DNA of 64,000 nt from Lysinibacillus sphaericus (lineage in GTDB: Bacteria > Bacillota > Bacilli > Bacillales_A > Planococcaceae), in NCBI RefSeq assembly GCF_002982115.1, contig NZ_CP019980.1:256001-320000 (forward strand), given 5' to 3'. The position numbers and the translations under genes were made by a program. Each line of letters begins with the position of its first letter. The first letter of the stretch is position 1. Shown here piece by piece: positions 58,994 through 64,000 of this stretch. A model generated the notes under the pieces. That model worked only from the letters and a program-made list of their open reading frames with translations. It was not told where the DNA came from and did not search any database.

Positions 58994-59729
58994 AGTAATC
59001 ACGATAGAGGAAGAAACTTTGGAGAAAATTTTCGAAAAATTCGGAATACTAATCCGGAAAAGTGATTCTAAAATATCCATCATAGATATTTATCCTCCAT
59101 TACCGAAAGAGATCCAATCCAATACGATTGTGAAAGCTAACGGTAAAGCACCTGATGTTAGTAGTAATTGGGCAATTGGGGAAAACATAGTGGAGTTTGA
59201 TAATGGTAGTCAGTGGATTTTAACTTTAGAAGACTTCGATTGGAGCCAGATTGTGTACGAAAATTTTACTAGTAATAATCACTTGTTTTTACAATGTATT
59301 AGTTTTGATGTCATTCCAGAAATAGATGAACAAATCTATAAGAAAAATATCGTGATCGATTTAAGAGTTAATTTCGGCGGGGAATTGCAGAAGATGATTA
59401 ATTACTATAATTGGTTTGTTCACACCTGTAAGAAATATTCAATTGCTCATATCTATATACTCGTCTCAAATTCAACATGTAGCTCTGCTGAGTTATTTGC
59501 GGATAAATTCAAGGATGACAAAAATACCACAATTATTGGTAGTAAGACTTATGGAAAAGAGTATATCTATAAACAAATTACCGCGCCCAATAAAAAAGTT
59601 CTTATACCTATATCGAAAATAGAAACTGATTTTAATATCGATATTCCTTTTGATTTTAATTATTACTATGCCGTTAAAAGCATGGCTAACACCCGTAGCT
59701 ACAAGCCCCCTGAAATAATGATGCTTTAG
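58986..59729 (+). CDS. S41-type (tail-specific/ClpP-fold) serine protease
   Basis: 247 aa from the ATG at 58986 (AAGGAG upstream). S41 core signatures: NIVIDLRVNFGGELQKM near residue 128 (the usual VIDLRGNGGG), catalytic Ser in VSNSTCSSAELFAD near 163 and catalytic Lys in SKTYGKEYIYKQI near 190. No PDZ domain and no signal peptide, so a small cytoplasmic form. Placed between the exporter and the precursor array, it is the best candidate for the leader peptidase. Confidence 0.82.
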   Translation: MSKVITIEEETLEKIFEKFGILIRKSDSKISIIDIYPPLPKEIQSNTIVKANGKAPDVSSNWAIGENIVEFDNGSQWILTLEDFDWSQIVYENFTSNNHLFLQCISFDVIPEIDEQIYKKNIVIDLRVNFGGELQKMINYYNWFVHTCKKYSIAHIYILVSNSTCSSAELFADKFKDDKNTTIIGSKTYGKEYIYKQITAPNKKVLIPISKIETDFNIDIPFDFNYYYAVKSMANTRSYKPPEIMML

Positions 59730-59764
59730 CTATCAATTAGCACTATTAAAGGAGGTGAAAACAG

Positions 59765-59890
59765 ATGAAAAAGTGGATTGGCCCAAAAATGGACGCATTA
59801 CAAATCACAAAATTTGATAATAAAATTTTATCAATTGAATCAGCATTATACGCAAGCAGTGGACACCGTGGAGAACTGACACGTAACTAA
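59765..59890 (+). CDS. RiPP precursor peptide, copy 1
   Basis: 41 aa, starting MKKWIGPKMDALQITKF and ending SSGHRGELTRN. AAAGGAGGTG precedes the ATG. Leader rich in Lys/Asp/Leu with FDNKI (compare the FNLD box of class I leaders), then ESALYA and a short C-terminal core. No Cys. Differs from copies 2 and 3 only by Gly6. Follows the protease gene by 35 bases. Confidence 0.85.
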   Translation: MKKWIGPKMDALQITKFDNKILSIESALYASSGHRGELTRN

Positions 59891-59922
59891 TAGCTCGCAA
59901 AAATATAAGGAGGTGAAGACAG

Positions 59923-60048
59923 ATGAAAAAGTGGATTAGCCCAAAAATGGACGCATTACAAATCACAAAATTTGATAATAAAATTTTATCAATCGAATCA
60001 GCATTATACGCAAGCAGTGGACACCGTGGAGAACTGACACGTAACTAA
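59923..60048 (+). CDS. RiPP precursor peptide, copy 2
   Basis: 41 aa, MKKWISPKMDALQITKF to SSGHRGELTRN. Exactly 158 bases after copy 1, with ribosome site AAGGAGGTG. Predicted core SSGHRGELTRN if cleaved after ALYA. Confidence 0.85.
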   Translation: MKKWISPKMDALQITKFDNKILSIESALYASSGHRGELTRN

Positions 60049-60080
60049 TAGCTCGCAAAAATATAAGGAGGTGAAGACAG

Positions 60081-60206
60081 ATGAAAAAGTGGATTAGCCC
60101 AAAAATGGACGCATTACAAATCACAAAATTCGATAATAAAATTTTATCAATCGAATCAGCATTATACGCAAGCAGTGGACACCGTGGAGAACTGACACGT
60201 AACTAA
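60081..60206 (+). CDS. RiPP precursor peptide, copy 3
   Basis: 41 aa; protein identical to copy 2, differing at silent positions only (for example TTC for TTT). Same 158-base period and ribosome site. Confidence 0.85.
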   Translation: MKKWISPKMDALQITKFDNKILSIESALYASSGHRGELTRN

Positions 60207-60238
60207 TAGCTCGCAAAAATATAAGGAGGTGAAGACAG

Positions 60239-60364
60239 ATGAAAAAGTGGATTAGCCCAAAAATGGACGCATTACAAATCACAAAATTCGATAATAAAAT
60301 TTTATCAATCGAATCAGCATTATATGCAAGCGGTGGACACCGTGGGGAACTGACACGTAACTAA
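60239..60364 (+). CDS. RiPP precursor peptide, copy 4
   Basis: 41 aa; core SGGHRGELTRN, one Ser of the SSG pair replaced by Gly. Otherwise as copies 2 and 3. Confidence 0.85.
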   Translation: MKKWISPKMDALQITKFDNKILSIESALYASGGHRGELTRN

Positions 60365-60396
60365 TAGCTCGCAAAATGATAAGGAGGTGAAGACAG

Positions 60397-60522
60397 ATGA
60401 AAAAATGGATTAGCCCAAAAATGGACGCAATACAAATTACAAAATTTGATAATAAAATTTTATCAATCGAATCAGCATTATATGCAAGCGGTGGACACCG
60501 TGGGGAACTGACACGTAACTAA
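60397..60522 (+). CDS. RiPP precursor peptide, copy 5
   Basis: 41 aa; Leu12 changed to Ile in the leader (MDAIQITKF), core SGGHRGELTRN. Last of the 158-base tandem units. Confidence 0.85.
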   Translation: MKKWISPKMDAIQITKFDNKILSIESALYASGGHRGELTRN

Positions 60523-60557
60523 TTTTTATAATTAAGTTGATTTGAAGAGGTGATCAG

Positions 60558-60689
60558 ATGAAGAAATGGATTTGTCCTAAGATAAAAGCTTTATCAGTCA
60601 AAAAGTTTGATAATAGGATGTCGTCAATTGAATCTTCTCTATATGCAAGCAACAGTAGTGGTCACCATGGGGAGCTTACAAGAAATTAA
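60558..60689 (+). CDS. RiPP precursor peptide, copy 6 (divergent)
   Basis: 43 aa, MKKWICPKIKALSVKKF to NSSGHHGELTRN. Conserves KFDN, SIES-LYAS and GELTRN, with two extra residues in the core (NS) and HH for HR. The only Cys in the array is at residue 6, in the leader. GAAGAGGTGATC precedes the ATG. It lacks the 158-base periodic flank, so it diverged before the tandem expansion. Confidence 0.82.
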   Translation: MKKWICPKIKALSVKKFDNRMSSIESSLYASNSSGHHGELTRN

Positions 60690-60699
60690 TGTTATTAAG

Positions 60700-60780
60700 A
60701 AGGGGCTGTGTTAAAAGTTGATTTTAGTATGGGGCAAAAATATTCAACCAGCCTAAAGAGATACGTTTAACACAGCCTAA
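60700..60780 (+). repeat. Stem-loop element between precursors and PqqD-like gene
   Basis: GGGGCTGTGTTAAAA at about 60701 and GTTTAACACAGCC at about 60766 form an 11-12 base inverted repeat around a 50-base loop. The GGCTGTGTTAAA end sequence looks like a small mobile hairpin element. It may limit read-through from the strongly expressed precursors into the enzyme genes. Confidence 0.5.
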
Positions 60781-60803
60781 TACCAAAAAAGTGAGGGATT
60801 AAG

Positions 60804-61052
60804 ATGAAAAACTATGAGTATATTGAAACTGGCAATACAGCGGTAGTAGATATTGATGGGAAAGATCCAGTTTTTTTAAATGAAACAGCATCTTCAATCA
60901 TTAAAATGCATATTAACGGAACATCACTTGTAGACATCAAAAATAAGCTAATGAAAGAATACTCTATTCCTGAAGGCGATTTAAGTGAGTTTGAACAGCA
61001 AGTTGAGGTAACAATTAAGAACTTTGAAAATATGTTAGAGAGTGATGCGTGA
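60804..61052 (+). CDS. PqqD-like RiPP recognition element protein
   Basis: 82 aa. PqqD fold: beta strands VVDIDGKDPVFLNETASSI near residue 13 followed by helices, with family motif FLNETASSIIKMHINGTSLVDI. Such stand-alone RRE proteins bind precursor leaders and present them to modifying enzymes. Start after AGTGAGG; its TGA stop is directly followed by the kinase start. Confidence 0.85.
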   Translation: MKNYEYIETGNTAVVDIDGKDPVFLNETASSIIKMHINGTSLVDIKNKLMKEYSIPEGDLSEFEQQVEVTIKNFENMLESDA

Positions 61053-61931
61053 GTGGAGCGTTTAAAGATAAATTTTAACTTTTTCGGTGATGTAATAAAT
61101 ATAGAGAGTAATGATTCGTATTTATTGAAGCAATTAGCATATATTTATAGAGAGTACGTAGATAACGATACTACAACATCAATTGCTTATTATATTAAAA
61201 TTGAGAATCGCTCTTCTTATAACATTATGGTCAGTGATATGTTATCAAATGATAAACTAGTCATTCTTCATGGACCAGATGAAAATTCACTTGAAAAATG
61301 GGTTGAAGAGGCAACATTTCTCCCGCCCATTACAGTACCCTTCTTTAGAAATAAGTATTCATTTTTTCATGGGTGTGCAATTAGGGTTAATAATAAAACA
61401 ATTGCTATTTTTGGCCCTAGTCGCTCAGGTAAGACGACATTAATAATGGAATTATTGGAATATGGTCATCATTTAATTAGTGATGATTTATTAGTTATTG
61501 ATAATGAAACAGGAGAGATTCTGCCTTTTAAAAAACCGATAGGCCTTAGAAATACAACAAAAGAGTATTATGAAGATAAGTTTAAACAGATAGTTGAAAA
61601 AATTCCTAGTGAAATGCCAACGTTTCATATCGAGGAAACGGGTTTAACGACAGAGTTAATTCATATTAGCGATGTTCCTGGTTGGAATTATTATGAGAAT
61701 GTCAGTAAAATTGATTCAATATTTTTTGTAGATAAGCATACGGAATTAATAGATAAGCCATATGATTTTTTTGAGTTAATTAGTAATCAGGCTTGTTTAG
61801 CTGATAACCCTTTTAAAACAGTATTAAAGATCTTTAAGAACTTAAATACTACCTCTATGAGATTGAATATTCGCGACCTTAATGTGAGCGCTCAAATTTT
61901 ACGAAGCATTGAGGATAAATGCTTAAGTTAA
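61053..61931 (+). CDS. HPr-kinase-like protein (HprK C-terminal fold)
   Basis: 292 aa, GTG start at 61053 next to the PqqD stop. P-loop FGPSRSGKTTLIMELLEYGHHLISDDLLVID near residue 125 matches the HprK Walker A and the following acidic pair; the later GLRNTTKEYYED and DVPGWNYYEN parts belong to the same fold. Solo HprK-like kinases occur in RiPP clusters (for example paeninodin-type lasso peptides) where they phosphorylate a Ser of the precursor. Target here unproven; the PqqD-kinase pair is coupled. Confidence 0.82.
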   Translation: MERLKINFNFFGDVINIESNDSYLLKQLAYIYREYVDNDTTTSIAYYIKIENRSSYNIMVSDMLSNDKLVILHGPDENSLEKWVEEATFLPPITVPFFRNKYSFFHGCAIRVNNKTIAIFGPSRSGKTTLIMELLEYGHHLISDDLLVIDNETGEILPFKKPIGLRNTTKEYYEDKFKQIVEKIPSEMPTFHIEETGLTTELIHISDVPGWNYYENVSKIDSIFFVDKHTELIDKPYDFFELISNQACLADNPFKTVLKIFKNLNTTSMRLNIRDLNVSAQILRSIEDKCLS

Positions 61932-61948
61932 ATAGGTTAAATATGTAA

Positions 61949-61983
61949 AGCATTGGATAATAAAAATCCCAATGCTCTTTTTT
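61949..61983 (+). terminator. Terminator of the RiPP operon
   Basis: AGCATTGG pairs with CCAATGCT around a 12-base loop, then Ts. Confidence 0.85.
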
Positions 61984-62074
61984 TAATCTAAATTTATAGA
62001 TGATTCTTTTTTTGGCTATGTAGTCATTAAATAAAATAGAGAGAGCCTTTTGTAAAACGAAGGGAGAGGAAGAG

Positions 62075-62272
62075 ATGCATCTCTTTATAGAGAATATAAA
62101 AGATATCACTTTTTTGATAATCTTACTTTCTAGTTTTATTTACCGACGACAACTTAAATTAACGAAGTGGAAACGAAAGCTTACTAAAGGTGAAATGTTG
62201 ATGTATTTTCTTACATCTATCGCACTTCCTATTTATGGGGTTATCTATTGTGTGCAGCTTTTGGCAACATAG
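62075..62272 (+). CDS. Small membrane protein of unknown function
   Basis: 65 aa with two hydrophobic segments (DITFLIILLSSFIY near residue 9; YFLTSIALPIYGVIYCVQLL near 44) separated by a basic stretch KLTKWKRKLTKG. AAGGGAGAGGAAGAG precedes the ATG. Lies after the RiPP operon terminator; it might be an immunity protein but nothing shows that. Confidence 0.55.
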   Translation: MHLFIENIKDITFLIILLSSFIYRRQLKLTKWKRKLTKGEMLMYFLTSIALPIYGVIYCVQLLAT

Positions 62273-62317
62273 CAATGATGTATAGGAAAAGGACAATAAA
62301 AGTAGCTGGAGAGAAAC

Positions 62318-62377
62318 ATGTCTGTTTTTCTTAGGCTACTAATTTTTATGCCTTTATTCATTACGATTTTTCAATAA
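62318..62377 (+). CDS. Very short hydrophobic peptide ORF
   Basis: 19 aa, MSVFLRLLIFMPLFITIFQ. Weak ribosome site GGAGAG. Hydrophobic with one Arg; could be a chance ORF. Listed because the locus has a peptide-binding Rgg regulator. Confidence 0.25.
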   Translation: MSVFLRLLIFMPLFITIFQ

Positions 62378-62424
62378 TACATACAAAAGGAAAAAATAAA
62401 CATCCTAAATATTCTAAAAATATA

Positions 62425-62453
62425 TTGAAATTCATGCTTTACATAATTATAAT
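62425..62453 (+). promoter_or_regulatory. Promoter of the siderophore uptake operon
   Basis: TTGAAA at 62425-62430 and TATAAT at 62448-62453, spacing 17, directly abutting the Fur box. Confidence 0.75.
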
Positions 62454-62472
62454 GATAATGATTATCATTATC
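62454..62472 (+). promoter_or_regulatory. Fur box
   Basis: GATAATGATTATCATTATC, 19 bases, differing at about one or two positions from the Fur consensus GATAATGATAATCATTATC. Lies just after the -10 box, so iron-loaded Fur would block transcription. Confidence 0.9.
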
Positions 62473-62506
62473 GGTCATTTAATTATTTGATTGGAGGAAA
62501 ATTATA

Positions 62507-63514
62507 GTGAACTCTATTAAATTTATAAGCTTTAGAAAGATGGTCATGTTTTTAGTATTGTTATTTGCATTGGTGTTAGTCGGATGTGGAAATAAGGAAT
62601 CTGAAGATGCTTCGAATGCGGATGACAATAATACAACGCAAGAAAGTAGTACTGAAAATAGCAGTCGAGAAGTTACACATTCCTTGGGTACAACAACAAT
62701 CGAAGGGACACCTACGAAAATCGTTACGCTTTATCAAGGTGCTACGGATGTTGCTGTAGCGATGGGCATCAAACCTGTAGGAGTTGTAGAATCTTGGGCA
62801 GATACACCATATTATGAGTATTTACAAAAGGACTTAGAAGGTATTCCTCTTTTAGGGGAAGAAACACAGCCTAACTTAGAGGAAATTGCAAAACTTCAGC
62901 CGGATTTAATTATTGCTTCGAAAAATCGTCATGAGGAAATTTATGAACAATTATCACAAATCGCACCGACAGTTGTTCATCAAGATGTATTTGATTTTAA
63001 AGGGACAATCAATTTAATCGGAGAATCGACTGGTAAAGAAGATAAAGCAAAAGAATTACTTGCAGAATGGGAAAGTCGTGTAGCTGATTTCCAAACAAAA
63101 ATTAAAGATAAGCTAGGGGATAAATGGCCAATTAGTGCTTCGGTTGTCAATTTTAGAGCTGACCATGCACGTGTTTATCCAGCCGGTTATGCAGGTGAAA
63201 TTTTAACAGAGCTTGGCTTTAAAGGACCAAAAAATATAACGGAAAATCCGCTACCTATCGTTTTAAGGTTTACAGATAAAGAAAGCATTCCGCAAATGGA
63301 TGCAGATGTCATTTATATGTTTTATATCGAAGATGAAGCAACGAAAAAAACATTAGAAGAATGGACAAGCCATCCATTATGGAAAGAGCTTGAAGCGGTT
63401 AAAAATGACCAAGTATATCGTGTGGAAGAGGTGTACTGGAATTTTGCAGGTGGTATTTTAAGTGCACATATTATGTTGGATGATATTTATAACAGATTTG
63501 AGCTAGAAAAGTAA
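62507..63514 (+). CDS. Iron-siderophore ABC transporter substrate-binding lipoprotein
   Basis: 335 aa, GTG start at 62507 after GGAGGA. Signal peptide with lipobox LVGC near residue 27, then a Ser/Asn/Asp-rich linker. Type III periplasmic-binding fold: KIVTLYQGATDVAVAMGIKPVGV near 70, NLEEIAKLQPDLIIASKNRHEEIYEQLSQIAPTV near 120. Resembles B. subtilis YfiY/FhuD-type receptors. Under Fur control; permease follows. Confidence 0.92.
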   Translation: MNSIKFISFRKMVMFLVLLFALVLVGCGNKESEDASNADDNNTTQESSTENSSREVTHSLGTTTIEGTPTKIVTLYQGATDVAVAMGIKPVGVVESWADTPYYEYLQKDLEGIPLLGEETQPNLEEIAKLQPDLIIASKNRHEEIYEQLSQIAPTVVHQDVFDFKGTINLIGESTGKEDKAKELLAEWESRVADFQTKIKDKLGDKWPISASVVNFRADHARVYPAGYAGEILTELGFKGPKNITENPLPIVLRFTDKESIPQMDADVIYMFYIEDEATKKTLEEWTSHPLWKELEAVKNDQVYRVEEVYWNFAGGILSAHIMLDDIYNRFELEK

Positions 63515-63567
63515 GAAAGCAGATAAAGTCGATTAAGGTATCGCAAGGAATGCTATTCTTTGCATCA

Positions 63568-63600
63568 AAAAGGGGGCTCTAAAGCGATGAGCCCCTTCAT
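63568..63600 (+). terminator. Stem-loop between binding protein and permease
   Basis: AAGGGGGCTC pairs with GAGCCCCTT, then TCATTTC. Probably a partial terminator that keeps the receptor in excess over the permease. Confidence 0.7.
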
Positions 63601-63689
63601 TTCTAAATAATGCTTCATCTATTGTATATGGGAAGATGCAAGAGGTGGCTAGAAAAAGACATAAATAAGGTTAAGAAAGTAGGAGTTCA

Positions 63690-64000
63690 ATGCAAAATTT
63701 GCTTACCAGTACCTCAATGAAAAAAAGTGTCTTTATTATTTGTTGTGTGTTGCTGATAGTGGCATTTATGTTAAGTGTAGCTCTTGGTCAAACATCAATT
63801 CCATTTCGATTAGTGTATGATGCTTTTTTCAACTATGATGCATCAAATGCGGAGCATGTAATCATTCGGACATCTCGTTTCACTAGAGCTGTTGTTGCTA
63901 CTGTAGTTGGAGCAAGTCTTGCAATAGCAGGGGCTTTAATGCGTGCTTTGACGAGAAATCCTTTAGCCGCACCAGATATTTTAGGTGTTAACGCAGGCGC
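63690..64000 (+). CDS. FecCD-family iron-siderophore permease (partial, runs off window)
   Basis: At least 103 aa, cut by the window end. Starts MQNLLTSTSMKKSVFIICC after AGGAG. Family motif VIIRTSRFTRAVVATVVGASLAIAGALMRALTRNPLAAPDILGVNAGA near residue 57 is the FecCD signature (R-x-P/T-R followed by NPLA-x-P-x-x-LG). Inner-membrane partner of the preceding lipoprotein. Confidence 0.88.
   Translation, partial: MQNLLTSTSMKKSVFIICCVLLIVAFMLSVALGQTSIPFRLVYDAFFNYDASNAEHVIIRTSRFTRAVVATVVGASLAIAGALMRALTRNPLAAPDILGVNAG

Larger units (their letters stand above)
59755..60534 (+). repeat. Tandem array of five 158-bp precursor units
   Basis: Starts of copies 1-5 at 59765, 59923, 60081, 60239 and 60397, spaced exactly 158 bases. 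The 32-base inter-gene stretch (TAGCTCGCAAAAATATAAGG then AGGTGAAGACAG) is nearly identical in each. Near-identity of DNA including silent sites indicates recent amplification or gene conversion. Confidence 0.95.

Noticed and set aside
59755-60534. Regular direct repeats that could be read as a CRISPR array
   Set aside because: The 158-base units are complete genes with ribosome sites and silent differences; repeats and spacers of CRISPR size are absent.
53303-61931. Lasso peptide locus, suggested by PqqD and HprK-like genes
   Set aside because: No asparagine-synthetase-type cyclase or B2-type transglutaminase-fold protease, and the precursor lacks a lasso-like leader.

Overview
The window is a low-GC Firmicute chromosome, most likely Lysinibacillus or a close relative in the Bacillales. 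The basis is gene order (rpoA-rplQ-ecfA1A2T-truA-rplM-rpsI, then cwlD-salA-gerD-kbaA beside an rRNA operon, then rocF-sigW-rsiW-cdaA-cdaR-glmM-glmS), the spore genes, and the rRNA sequence. No database search was possible; family calls rest on motifs, lengths and context.

Layout. 1-6.2 kb: RNA polymerase alpha, ribosomal proteins, the ECF vitamin-transporter energizing module and TruA. 6.4-15.2 kb: an accessory insert between rpsI and cwlD. It holds two small paralogous membrane proteins, a short RpiR-type regulator, a sugar ABC transporter, a secreted GH33 sialidase of NanB length, and a Gfo/Idh oxidoreductase, a set that fits uptake and oxidation of 2,7-anhydro-sialic acid. A decayed third copy of the small protein and a paralogous pair of unknown genes follow. 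15.4-19.4 kb: sporulation and germination genes. 19.7-27.4 kb: a 16S-23S-5S operon, an acyl-CoA synthetase, and six tRNAs. 27.5-36.8 kb: arginase, the SigW/RsiW stress pair, c-di-AMP synthase CdaA with CdaR, GlmM, a DJ-1/PfpI protein, and GlmS preceded by a glmS ribozyme.

From 36.8 kb the sequence is mostly accessory. A decayed Tn7-like transposon lies 16 bp after glmS, with four 20-bp repeats and broken tnsA and tnsB. Next comes a cluster with a leaderless eight-cysteine peptide, two MauD-like thioredoxins, an ABC exporter and a MauE-like membrane protein, apparently a disulfide-rich secreted peptide system. Then come an AgrC/AgrA-like pair with a likely 21-bp-spaced operator before two paralogous small proteins, an MFS pump, a DUF421 protein, acetyltransferases, and a second histidyl-tRNA synthetase behind a His-rich leader peptide and terminator.

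The strongest candidate for an undescribed system is at 51.7-61.9 kb: a RiPP locus built around an Rgg-type regulator. One arm carries a full-length LanB-type dehydratase and an ABC-F ATPase. The other carries a 16-residue hydrophobic peptide, an ABC exporter, an S41-type protease, six tandem precursor genes, a PqqD-like leader-binding protein and an HprK-like kinase. The predicted cores contain no cysteine and no LanC gene is present, so the product cannot be an ordinary lanthipeptide. The window ends in a Fur-controlled iron-siderophore uptake operon.
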